Assembly: GCF_049994355.1 (NCBI RefSeq)
Contig: NZ_CP188257.1
Coordinates: 2,728,001 to 2,792,000 of the forward strand
Reading direction: 5' to 3'
DNA length: 64,000 nt
Source: Angustibacter sp049994355
GTDB lineage: Bacteria > Actinomycetota > Actinomycetes > Actinomycetales > Angustibacteraceae
The translations under genes and the position numbers were made by a program. Numbering within the stretch: the stretch's first letter is position 1; each line of letters starts with the position of its first letter. Below, piece by piece: positions 32,590 to 40,058 of this stretch. The notes under the pieces were generated by a model, which saw nothing but the letters and a program-made list of their open reading frames with translations, ran no database searches and was not told where the DNA came from.

Positions 32590-33279
32590 CTAGCGCAGCC
32601 TGCGTCGGACGGCGAAGACCAGCTGCAAGAGGGCGAACAGGCCAAGGACGGCCGAGACCCCTGCTCCGGCGGAACCCCATCGGTCAGCTGACAGCGGGTA
32701 CAGGCCGGCACCCAGCAGGAACATCGCCACCACGATCACCCGCGTCGGTCGCTCGGACACCGTGATCACCGCGACGTCGCTCTGCCCGAGCGCGGCCGCG
32801 CGAGCGCGCAGGTACTCGTGCAGGTAGGCCAGGACGGCTGCCGCCACGACGAGCCAAGGGTCAGCCCCGACAACCCACAGCGCCAGGTACCCGGCGCCGT
32901 CCGCGACCCGGTCGCACAGCGCGTCCAACGCCGCTCCCCAGCGGGTGACCCGACCACTGACCACGGCGACCGCGCCGTCCAGGTTGTCGGCGAAGCCGCT
33001 CAGCGTGACCACGGCGGCGGCCGCCACCGGCCAGTGACCACCGGCCGCGGCGACCAACGGCGCCGCGAGCGCGAAGAGCACACCGAGCAGTGTCAGGGCG
33101 TCCGGCGGTACCCGCCACGAGGCGAGAGGCCGCGCGACGCGGTAGCTGAGTCCCAGCCAGAGCCGGACCAGTGCCGTGGCACGCGGGTCGGTGCCGTGCA
33201 GCCGTGCCCAGGCGTCCAGGTACTCGTCGCGGTTCAGCGCCGGGCTCGACTCACGCGACGACCACCCGATCCAGTCCAA
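32590..33279 (-). CDS. CDP-alcohol phosphatidyltransferase-family membrane protein
   Basis: About 229 aa with five or six membrane segments. The catalytic motif region has Asp98, Asp101-Gly102, Ala105, Gly115, Asp119 and Asp123, matching D-x2-DG-x2-A[R]-x8-G-x3-D-x3-D. The Arg after Ala is Val106 here. The family joins a CDP-linked lipid or polyol to an alcohol in the membrane. The change may alter the substrate. The start is uncertain: no ATG is close, and a TTG inside the metF end is the first plausible one. The gene overlaps metF and follows it on the same strand, so the two are coupled. The product of the reaction is unknown. Confidence 0.7.
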   Translation of the reverse strand: MDWIGWSSRESSPALNRDEYLDAWARLHGTDPRATALVRLWLGLSYRVARPLASWRVPPDALTLLGVLFALAAPLVAAAGGHWPVAAAAVVTLSGFADNLDGAVAVVSGRVTRWGAALDALCDRVADGAGYLALWVVGADPWLVVAAAVLAYLHEYLRARAAALGQSDVAVITVSERPTRVIVVAMFLLGAGLYPLSADRWGSAGAGVSAVLGLFALLQLVFAVRRRLR

Positions 33280-34186
33280 GACCCTCGTAGATCTCCATGG
33301 TCGCGGTGGACCGGTTGAGCGTGTAGAAGTGCAAGCCCGGTGCACCCGCGTCCAACAGGTCCCTGGCCTGCTCGGTGGCGATCGCGATCCCGGCCGCGCG
33401 CACCGCCGCCGGGTCGTCACCGGCGGCGTGCAGCCGGTCGACCACCCAGCTCGGTACGGCCGCGCCCACCAGGCCGGCCACCCGCTCGATCTGCGGCAGG
33501 CTGGTGATCGGCATCAGCCCGGGGATGATCGGCAGGTCGCTGCCCAGGGCCCGCACCTTGTCCACCAGGCAGGTGTAGGGCTCGACCCCGAAGAACATCT
33601 GGGTGACCGCGAAGTCCGCGCCGGCCGCCTGCTTGGCCACCAGCACGCGGGCGTCCTGGTCGAGGTCCACCGACTCGGGGTGGCGGTCGGGGAACGCGGC
33701 CACACCGACGCAGAACGTGCCCAGCTGACGCAGCAGCTCGACCAGCTCGTCAGCGTGGTTCAGGCCGTCGTCGTGCGCCGTCCAGACCCCGCCCGGGCCG
33801 TCCGGCGGATCGCCGCGCAGCGCGAGCACGTTGCGCACCCCGGCGTCCGCGTACTGCCCGATCACCTGGCGGACCTCCGTGGCGGACGCCGACACGCAGG
33901 TCAGGTGGCCGACCGGCGTCAGCGTGGTGTCCCGGGCGATGCGCTCGGTGATCCGGACGGTGCGGTCCCGAGTGGTGCCGCCCGCCCCGTAGGTCACCGA
34001 GACGAACGTCGGCCGCAGGCGCTCCAGGCGACGGATGGCCGCCCACAGCATCGCCTCGCCCGCGTCGTCGCGGGGCGGGAAGAACTCGAACGAGAAGGAG
34101 CGCCCGCCCTCGGCGAGCAGCTCACGCAGACTCGCGTGCACGGTCGGTGCGCCGTCCGGCAGCGTCGAGGGCAGTCCGAGAGCCAT
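33251..34186 (-). CDS. metF: 5,10-methylenetetrahydrofolate reductase
   Basis: A 311-aa FAD TIM-barrel enzyme that makes 5-methyl-THF for methionine synthesis. Residues 31-39 (FSFEFFPPR) contain the catalytic Glu34. HLTCVSAS, NVLALRGDPP, GADFAVTQMFF and IIPGLMPITS are the family blocks, and the C-terminus has GLHFYTLNRS. The length is that of bacterial MetF without the eukaryotic regulatory domain. The -10 box TACCCT is 7 nt before the ATG. It is divergent from crtE over 99 bp. The same metF-prenyl-synthase pairing occurs in mycobacteria (Rv2172c-Rv2173). Confidence 0.95.
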   Translation of the reverse strand: MALGLPSTLPDGAPTVHASLRELLAEGGRSFSFEFFPPRDDAGEAMLWAAIRRLERLRPTFVSVTYGAGGTTRDRTVRITERIARDTTLTPVGHLTCVSASATEVRQVIGQYADAGVRNVLALRGDPPDGPGGVWTAHDDGLNHADELVELLRQLGTFCVGVAAFPDRHPESVDLDQDARVLVAKQAAGADFAVTQMFFGVEPYTCLVDKVRALGSDLPIIPGLMPITSLPQIERVAGLVGAAVPSWVVDRLHAAGDDPAAVRAAGIAIATEQARDLLDAGAPGLHFYTLNRSTATMEIYEGLGLDRVVVA

Positions 34187-34193
34187 GCCGGAC

Positions 34194-34199
34194 AGGGTA
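34194..34199 (-). promoter_or_regulatory. -10 box TACCCT of metF
   Basis: On the minus strand TACCCT lies 7 nt before the metF ATG, giving a leaderless or near-leaderless transcript. Confidence 0.5.
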
Positions 34200-34208
34200 A
34201 TCGCGTCA

Positions 34209-34244
34209 CCCACCAGACCGCTCGCGTGCCCGCCTGGTGGGCAC
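34209..34244. promoter_or_regulatory. overlapping dyads in the metF-crtE gap
   Basis: CCCACCAG (34209) pairs with CTGGTGGG (34234), and GTGCCC (34226) pairs with GGGCAC (34239). The two alternatives share bases, so they could be a switchable RNA or a protein site between divergent genes. Confidence 0.35.
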
Positions 34245-34285
34245 GGCATACGCTCTGGAGCAGCCCGTCCGCCGAAGGAGATCGC

Positions 34286-35362
34286 GTGCCCCACCCGCTG
34301 GACGTCGAGGATCTGCGCTCGCGAGTGCACAAGGTCATCGACGATCACCTGAGCAAGCAGGCCGCCCAGCTCGAGCCCCTCGGCGCCGACCTCGTCCCGC
34401 TGCTCGAGGCGATTGCCGAGTTGGTCTCCGGTGGCAAGCGGCTGCGCGCCGCGTTCTGCTACTGGGGCTGGCGGGCCGCCGGTGGGGCGGACTGCGCGCA
34501 GATCGTGCACGCGGCGGCGGCGTTCGAGATCTTCCAGGCGGCCGCGCTGCTGCACGACGACGTGATGGATGCGAGCGACACCCGACGCGGTCTTCCCGCC
34601 GCGCACCGCCGGATGGCGGCGCTGCACCGGGAGAACGGCTGGGACGGCGACGCCGACCGTTTCGGCACGGCGGCCGCCATTCTGGCCGGCGACCTGTGCT
34701 TGTCCTGGTGCGACGACCTGTTCAGCCACAGTGGGCTGACCGTCGAGGCGGTGGCCAGGGCGCGGCCGACATTCGACCTGATGCGCACCCAGCTGATGGG
34801 CGGGCAGTACCTGGACGTGATGGAGCAGGTGCTCCCCCGGCGCAGCGGTGGCGGCACGACGGCCCGGGCGCGCCGGGTGATCCGCTACAAGAGCGCCAAG
34901 TACAGCGTCGAGCACCCGTTGCTCGTGGGCGGACTGCTCGCCGGGGCTTCGCCGGCCCAGCTGGCGGCCTACTCCGCGTACGGCCTGCCGCTGGGAGAGG
35001 CGTTCCAGCTGCGCGACGACGTGCTCGGCGTGTTCGGCGACCCGGCGCAGACCGGCAAGCCGGCCGGTGACGACCTGCGCGAGGGCAAGCGCACGGTGCT
35101 GGTGGCCGAGGTCGTCTCCCGTGGCACGGCGGCGCAGATCGAGGTGCTGGACAGCCTGCTGGGCCGCGCCGAGCTGAACCCCGCCGGGGTGGACGCCCTG
35201 CGTGAGGTGATGGTCGACAGCGGCGCGCTGGCCGCGGTCGAGCAGCTGATCGACGAGCTTGCGGCCCAGTCCGCCGACGCGCTGGAGGGCAGCGGGGCAC
35301 AGCAGCCCGGGCTGACGGTGCTGAGCGAGCTGATCGCCGCGGCGACGGCACGCACCTCCTGA
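34286..35362 (+). CDS. crtE: geranylgeranyl diphosphate synthase
   Basis: A 358-aa trans-isoprenyl diphosphate synthase. The first Asp-rich motif is DDVMD (91-95) and the second is LRDDVLGVFGD, with GGKRLR at the N-terminal substrate site. These condense IPP with allylic diphosphates. By context (crtI starts 7 bp downstream) the product is GGPP for carotenoids. The small residues before DDVMD (AAALL) suit a C20 rather than a C15 pocket, although chain length is inferred. Start is GTG 5 nt after GAAGGAG. It corresponds by position to mycobacterial idsA2. Confidence 0.93.
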   Translation: MPHPLDVEDLRSRVHKVIDDHLSKQAAQLEPLGADLVPLLEAIAELVSGGKRLRAAFCYWGWRAAGGADCAQIVHAAAAFEIFQAAALLHDDVMDASDTRRGLPAAHRRMAALHRENGWDGDADRFGTAAAILAGDLCLSWCDDLFSHSGLTVEAVARARPTFDLMRTQLMGGQYLDVMEQVLPRRSGGGTTARARRVIRYKSAKYSVEHPLLVGGLLAGASPAQLAAYSAYGLPLGEAFQLRDDVLGVFGDPAQTGKPAGDDLREGKRTVLVAEVVSRGTAAQIEVLDSLLGRAELNPAGVDALREVMVDSGALAAVEQLIDELAAQSADALEGSGAQQPGLTVLSELIAAATARTS

Positions 35363-35369
35363 GCCAGTC

Positions 35370-36890
35370 GTGAGCCTGCGCACCGTCACCGGAGCGACCG
35401 ACCACGTAGTGGTGGTCGGGGCCGGGCTGGCCGGACTGTCGGCGGCCATGCGGCTGGCCGGCGCCGGCCGGCGGGTCACCGTGCTCGAACGGGAGCCCCG
35501 GCCCGGCGGCCGGGCCGGGCTGGTCGAGCTGGCAGCCCCGGACGGCGCCGGCACGTACCGGATCGACAACGGCCCGACCGTGTTGACCATGCCGGACCTG
35601 ATCGCCGACTGCTTCGACTGCGTGGGTGAGTCGATGTCCGACTGGCTGGACCTGGAGCCGGTCACCCCGCTGTACCGCAGCTTCCACGCCGACGGTTCGC
35701 GGATCGATGTGCTCGCCGACCCGGCGGCGATGGCGGCCGAGCTGCGCGAGGTCTGCGGTCCGGCCGAGGCGGCCGGCTACGAGCGCTACGTGGACTTCGT
35801 GTCCACGCTGTACCGGTACGAGATGAGCGACTTCATCGACCGCAACATCGACTCTCCGCTGGACCTGCTCACCCCGAACCTGGCTCGGTTGGCCGGGATC
35901 GGCGCGTTCCGGCGGCTGGCGCCGAAGGTGGCCCAGTACCTGAAGGACCCGCGCACCCAGCGGCTGTTCAGCTTCCAGGCCATGTACGCGGGACTGTCGC
36001 CGTACGACGCGCTGGCCATCTACGCGGTGATCGCGTACATGGACTCGGTGGGCGGGGTGTTCTTCCCCAAGGGCGGTATGCACGCGGTTCCGTGCGCCAT
36101 GGCGGCGGCGGCCGAGAAGCACGGGGTCGAGTTCCGTTACGGCACAACAGTTTCCCGGGTCGAGCACCACGGCGGGCGGGCGGTGGCGGTGCACACCGTG
36201 GACGGTGAGCGGGTCGCTGCGGACGCCGTCGTGTTGAACCCGGACCTGCCGGTGGCGCAGCGTGAGCTGTTGGGCCGCAGCCCCTGGTCGGTGCGGCGGC
36301 TGCGCTACTCCCCCTCGTGCTTCCTGCTGCTGGCCGGGTCACGCAAGCGCTACGACACCGGGGCGCACCACACGATCCACTTCGGCCGCGCCTGGCGCGA
36401 GACCTTCGACGAGCTCGCGTCCGGGAGGCTGATGAGCGACCCGTCGGTGCTGGTCACGAACCCGACCCGCTCCGATCCCGCACTGGCGCCGGCGGGCCGC
36501 GAGATCTACTACACGCTGTTCCCCGTGCCGAACCTCGACTCCGGACTGGACTGGCGCACGCTCGCGCCGCGCTACCGCGAACATGTGCTCTCGACCCTGG
36601 AGCAGCGTGGCTATCCCGGCTTCGCCGACGCGATCGAGGTCGAGGACGTCACGACGCCGCTGGACTGGGCGGCGCGGGGAATGGAGCGTGGCGCCCCCTT
36701 CGCCGCAGCGCACACGTTCCTGCAGACCGGGCCGTTCCGGCCGCGCAACATCTGGGGCGAGAACGTCGTGTTCACCGGCTCCGGCACCCAGCCGGGGGTC
36801 GGCGTGCCGATGGTGCTCGTGTCCGGACGCCTTGCGGCAGAACGGGTGCTGGGCGTCGACCCGAGCTATCGGTCCCGGGCGCGACGATGA
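35370..36890 (+). CDS. crtI: phytoene desaturase CrtI
   Basis: A 506-aa FAD-dependent desaturase. The N-terminal Rossmann motif is VVVVGAGLAGLSAAMRLAGA and is followed by REPRPGGRAGLVE. The C-terminal block has GPFRPRNIWGENVVFTGSGT and QPGVGVPMVLVSG, close to bacterial CrtI. It would carry out the four-step desaturation of phytoene to lycopene. Start is GTG, 7 bp after crtE. The 3' end overlaps the convergent nuclease-like gene by 25 bp. crtB lies about 1 kb further on, beyond that gene. Confidence 0.9.
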   Translation: MSLRTVTGATDHVVVVGAGLAGLSAAMRLAGAGRRVTVLEREPRPGGRAGLVELAAPDGAGTYRIDNGPTVLTMPDLIADCFDCVGESMSDWLDLEPVTPLYRSFHADGSRIDVLADPAAMAAELREVCGPAEAAGYERYVDFVSTLYRYEMSDFIDRNIDSPLDLLTPNLARLAGIGAFRRLAPKVAQYLKDPRTQRLFSFQAMYAGLSPYDALAIYAVIAYMDSVGGVFFPKGGMHAVPCAMAAAAEKHGVEFRYGTTVSRVEHHGGRAVAVHTVDGERVAADAVVLNPDLPVAQRELLGRSPWSVRRLRYSPSCFLLLAGSRKRYDTGAHHTIHFGRAWRETFDELASGRLMSDPSVLVTNPTRSDPALAPAGREIYYTLFPVPNLDSGLDWRTLAPRYREHVLSTLEQRGYPGFADAIEVEDVTTPLDWAARGMERGAPFAAAHTFLQTGPFRPRNIWGENVVFTGSGTQPGVGVPMVLVSGRLAAERVLGVDPSYRSRARR

Positions 36891-37735
36891 CCGGCTCCGC
36901 GGCGCAGGGTGTCCCGGACGACGTCGAGCACCCACTGCGGTCGCCGGTGGACGTCCCGATAGGTGAACCGCAGCACGACGTAACCCTGCCGGACGAGCTC
37001 GGCGTCGCGGCGGCGGTCCTCCTCGAACCGCTCGCGGTGCACGGCGTAGCCGTCGACCTCGACGACCAGCCAGCCCTGCAGCACGAGGTCAACCCAGCCG
37101 ACGCGGTCCACCGGCACCTGGCTCTCGACCGGCCCGAGCCCGTTGCTGAGGAAGAGCACCCGGGCCGCACTCTCCAGCACCGACTGCGCCTGCGGATCCA
37201 CCATCCGCACGGCCGCGGTCGCTCTGGCCACATCTCGACCTCGCGCCGGAACCAGCGAGGTGAGCTCGTGGGGGTCCACCCGCCCGAGTCGGATGGCACT
37301 GTCCAGCACGGAAACCGCCTGCTCCACCGGGAGGCACCTCGCGCAGTCGTACAGCGTCTGGTGCAGCCGGGTGGCCCTGTCGTCACGCTCCACCGAGCGC
37401 CGATGGACTGTGACACCCCGGGCCACGATGTGGCGTTCACTCGTCGTCGCCAGGTGCAGCCCAGTGGTACCGAACACTTCGAGCCCGTGGTGCCGGGCGG
37501 CGCTCGCGCAGCTCAGGACCGCCTTGTGCTGCACCGCCCGGCTCATGTCATGCAGCTCCGACCCGGCCAGGCAGTAGGCTCCGCGAGCCAGTCTGGTGAC
37601 CTGCCCGGCCGTGCACGCAGCGACCAGGTCCCTGCGCCGCACACCACGCGCCCGCAGCTCCTCCCACCGGGCGGCCCCGCCCTGCGAGGCCAACGACGTC
37701 AACGGATCCACCCGTCCAGGCTGGCGGATCTGCAA
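36866..37735 (-). CDS. DUF559-domain nuclease-like protein with AbiEi-type N-terminus
   Basis: About 289 aa. The N-terminal 60 residues (GGAARWEELRARGVRRRDLV, then LARGAYCL) look like the winged-helix start of AbiEi-type antitoxins. The C-terminal part is a DUF559/VSR-like PD-(D/E)xK fold: Glu188 in VLESAAR, Asp216 in WVDLVL, Glu226-Val-Asp228 in VVEVDGYAVH, then FEEDRRRDAELVRQGYVVLR. It is one of many actinobacterial proteins of this kind whose DNA target is unknown. It separates crtI from crtB on the opposite strand. The start may be TTG 37735 or GTG 37711; neither has a strong ribosome site. Confidence 0.8.
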   Translation of the reverse strand: MQIRQPGRVDPLTSLASQGGAARWEELRARGVRRRDLVAACTAGQVTRLARGAYCLAGSELHDMSRAVQHKAVLSCASAARHHGLEVFGTTGLHLATTSERHIVARGVTVHRRSVERDDRATRLHQTLYDCARCLPVEQAVSVLDSAIRLGRVDPHELTSLVPARGRDVARATAAVRMVDPQAQSVLESAARVLFLSNGLGPVESQVPVDRVGWVDLVLQGWLVVEVDGYAVHRERFEEDRRRDAELVRQGYVVLRFTYRDVHRRPQWVLDVVRDTLRRGAGHRRARDR

Positions 37736-37878
37736 CCTGCGCGTCGGCGGCTGTCCACAGGCAGCGCGCGTACCGAAGGTGGCACGAAGTCACCGCCGCA
37801 GGCTCGAATACCGGGACATTTCGGCGTCCCGGTGGGGATCCCCGCCATCTTCGGTACGGGAACGCCGCGGAGGGTTCG

Positions 37879-38826
37879 ATGAAGGGCTGGTTCGACCGGT
37901 GCCTAGACGCGGCCGGCATCCATGACCCGAGGCTCAGGGCGGCCTACGAGCAGTGCCGGCAGGTGAACGCGCTGCACGGCAAGACGTACTACCTGTCTTC
38001 GCTGCTGCTCCCCCAGGACCGTCGTCCGCACGTGTTCGCGCTCTATGCCTTCAGCCGCAAGGCCGACGAGTTCGTCGACGACCTCGAGCACCCGGACCCC
38101 GAAGGCCTCGTGGCCTGGGGCGAGTCGGCCATGCTCGTCCTCGGCAAAGGCACGGGCATCACTAGCGCAGTCGACCCGGTCGTGACCGCGACCGCGCACA
38201 CCGTGGCCCAGTTCGACCTCGACCTGTCGCTGTTCGCGGACTTCCTGACCGCCATGCGCCAGGACATCGACACCACCCGGTACGAGACGTTCGAGGACCT
38301 GCGCGGCTACATGTGGGGTTCGGCCGCGGTGATCGGGCTGATGATGCTGCCACTGCTCGGCCCGATCCACCCCGCCGCCAGGGAGCACGCCATCGCGCTC
38401 GGCGAGGCGTTCCAGCTGGCGAACTTCATCCGGGACGTCGGCGAGGACCTGCAACGGGGCCGCGTGTACCTGCCGATGCAGGACCTTGCGCAGTGCGGGG
38501 TGACGCCCGAGGACCTGGCCAACGGTCAGATCACCCCTGCCGTGCGCAGTCTGCTGCAGCTCGAGATCCGCCGAGCCCGCGAGACCTTCGCGTTCGCGCA
38601 GCAGGGCGTGGCGCTGGTCCGGCCCGAGAGCCGCCCCTGCCTCGCGACCGCCATCACGTTGTACCGCGGGATCCTGGACGAGGTCGAGAAGGCCGACTAC
38701 CAGGTGCTCACCCGCCGGGTCAGCGTGCCGGACCGCACCCGGGCGGCGGTCGCGCTACCCGCGCTCGGCCGTGCCGTCCTCGCCCGGCGCGAGGCTGCGA
38801 GCTGGCACTCGGCCACCCCTGGCTGA
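37879..38826 (+). CDS. crtB: phytoene synthase
   Basis: A 315-aa squalene/phytoene synthase joining two GGPP into phytoene. The two Asp-rich Mg sites are DEFVD (63-67) in FSRKADEFVDD and DVGED (186-190) in QLANFIRDVGEDLQRGRVYLP. YCRxxA-like YEQCRQVNALHGKTYYL lies at the N-terminus. A GGAGGG ribosome site precedes the ATG by about 5 nt. Its last 72 bp overlap the convergent crtYd gene. Confidence 0.95.
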   Translation: MKGWFDRCLDAAGIHDPRLRAAYEQCRQVNALHGKTYYLSSLLLPQDRRPHVFALYAFSRKADEFVDDLEHPDPEGLVAWGESAMLVLGKGTGITSAVDPVVTATAHTVAQFDLDLSLFADFLTAMRQDIDTTRYETFEDLRGYMWGSAAVIGLMMLPLLGPIHPAAREHAIALGEAFQLANFIRDVGEDLQRGRVYLPMQDLAQCGVTPEDLANGQITPAVRSLLQLEIRRARETFAFAQQGVALVRPESRPCLATAITLYRGILDEVEKADYQVLTRRVSVPDRTRAAVALPALGRAVLARREAASWHSATPG

Positions 38827-39165
38827 GCGCGGCGGGCGCCGCTGCACCCCGCGCCGTCCCCAGAACACCCACCAGGACAACGTCTGCAGGATCAGCGCGA
38901 AGCCGAACGCCAGGTCCTCGACCGGTGCGTAGAGCACTCGCCAGTGGCCGAACGCCACCGCGTCGCCGCCGCCCAGGACTGCCGCTGGGTCGTACCGGAC
39001 CACGCCGCGCCCGGTCAGCCAGCCGTTCGTCAGCAGCTGGAAGAACACCATGATCGCGTAGGACACCCAGAACGCCTTGCGGGACACCAACCAGGTGCGC
39101 AGCACCACGACGTCGAGCAGCACCGAGACCGCCAGCGCCAGCAGGCACAGCCCGGTGTAGCTCAC
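38755..39165 (-). CDS. crtYd: lycopene cyclase subunit CrtYd
   Basis: A 136-aa membrane protein with three helices, the second half of the heterodimeric actinobacterial lycopene beta-cyclase. WVSYAIMVFFQLLTNGWLT, VRYDPAAVLG and YAPVEDLAFGFALILQTL are family patterns; the PxE (PVED) motif is the conserved acidic site. The C-terminal 30 residues are basic, fall in the crtB overlap and are probably a non-essential tail. Its GTG overlaps the crtYc stop by 4 bp (GTGA). Confidence 0.9.
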   Translation of the reverse strand: MSYTGLCLLALAVSVLLDVVVLRTWLVSRKAFWVSYAIMVFFQLLTNGWLTGRGVVRYDPAAVLGGGDAVAFGHWRVLYAPVEDLAFGFALILQTLSWWVFWGRRGVQRRPPRSARGGRVPARSLAPGEDGTAERG

Positions 39166-39491
39166 TGCTCGTCACCGACCGTCCAGCCGCGCACCTGTCG
39201 CACGGCCTCCAGGGTGAGCACCGCCGCGATCGGCACCACCACGAAGAAGGCGACCTCCTCCAGGGGCAGGCCACCGGGCAATCGGACGTCCAGCACCTGC
39301 GCGGGGTCGAAGGTCCAATGACCCCGGTGGACCGCGTACAGGTCCCAGACCAGGAACAGCGGCACGACGCCGAGCAAGGTGAGCCCGAGCCGCCGCCATC
39401 GCCGGTACACGCCGACCTTCAGGTACAGCTCGAGCGGAAGGGTGCCCAGCAGGCAGAACAGCAGCATGCCCAGGTACGACAGCTGGCGCAC
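39162..39491 (-). CDS. crtYc: lycopene cyclase subunit CrtYc
   Basis: A 109-aa membrane protein with three helices. LSYLGMLLFCLLGTLPLELYL, LFLVWDLYAVHRGHWTFDP and GGLPLEEVAFFVVVPIAAVLT match CrtYc; PLEE carries the conserved acidic motif paired with PVED of the partner. Start is GTG, 7 bp after the Rv2175c-like gene. The CrtYc/CrtYd pair forms beta-ionone rings on lycopene. Confidence 0.9.
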   Translation of the reverse strand: MRQLSYLGMLLFCLLGTLPLELYLKVGVYRRWRRLGLTLLGVVPLFLVWDLYAVHRGHWTFDPAQVLDVRLPGGLPLEEVAFFVVVPIAAVLTLEAVRQVRGWTVGDEQ

Positions 39492-39498
39492 CGGGACC

Positions 39499-39861
39499 TC
39501 AGATCGCGAGCGCCTGCGCCCGGCGACGCACCTCGGTCTTGTGCCCAGCGTGCAGGGCACCGATCGGGCTGCCGCCGACGAGGCTGTCGTCCGGGGTGAA
39601 CAGCCAGCGCAGCGCCTCCTGCTCGTCGTAGCCTGCATCGGCCAGCACGCTGACCGTACCCGGCAGCTCCGGCATCAGGCCCTCGGACCCGAGCAGCAGC
39701 GCCGGCACCGACAGGATGTTCCGCTCGCCGCGGCGGACGGCGAGCAGCTGCCCGTCCTGCACCATCCGCCGCACCTTCCCGACATCGGTGCCGAGCTGGT
39801 CGGCCACGTCCGGAAGGGTGAGCCAGTCAGCCACCAGGGCGTCGAGTTCGTTCACGGGCAC
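39499..39861 (-). CDS. Rv2175c-like DNA-binding protein
   Basis: A 120-aa winged-helix/excisionase-like DNA-binding protein. WLTLPDVADQLGTDVGKVRR is the helix-turn-helix and RNILSVPALLLG the wing, followed by a conserved C-terminal part (ALRWLFTPDDSL, GGSPIGALHAGHKTEVRRRA). In Mycobacterium tuberculosis Rv2175c is a substrate of the adjacent kinase PknL. Here a PASTA kinase lies about 1.4 kb away and a LysM gene is directly divergent. It is also the first gene of a short run with crtYc and crtYd, suggesting it could link carotenoid cyclisation to kinase signalling. Start GTG; a second GTG lies two codons downstream. Confidence 0.85.
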   Translation of the reverse strand: MPVNELDALVADWLTLPDVADQLGTDVGKVRRMVQDGQLLAVRRGERNILSVPALLLGSEGLMPELPGTVSVLADAGYDEQEALRWLFTPDDSLVGGSPIGALHAGHKTEVRRRAQALAI

Positions 39862-39911
39862 AGCCTGCCATGACCGGTGACACCGCAGGAACTCTCACCC
39901 GATTCGACGAA

Positions 39912-39925
39912 TTACACCGGTGTAA
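39912..39925. promoter_or_regulatory. 14-bp perfect palindrome in divergent promoter
   Basis: TTACACC-GGTGTAA, in a locally AT-richer 197-bp gap between the Rv2175c-like gene and the LysM transglycosylase gene. It is a good operator candidate for a dimeric regulator, possibly the Rv2175c-like protein itself. Confidence 0.6.
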
Positions 39926-40058
39926 GTCCTCTCGCACAACGGAATTCGTGTACCTTCCATCTGTATCGCTAGTCACATCCGTCACTTGGGACTCCCTGGT
40001 AACTGGCCAGGGTCCCGCCGCGAGCGATCGGCAGTGGACGAGATCGAGGAGACCTCAC

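Noticed and set aside
39862..40058. c-di-AMP (ydaO-type) riboswitch before the LysM transglycosylase
   Set aside because: The region is too short and lacks the conserved core; only a 14-bp DNA palindrome stands out.
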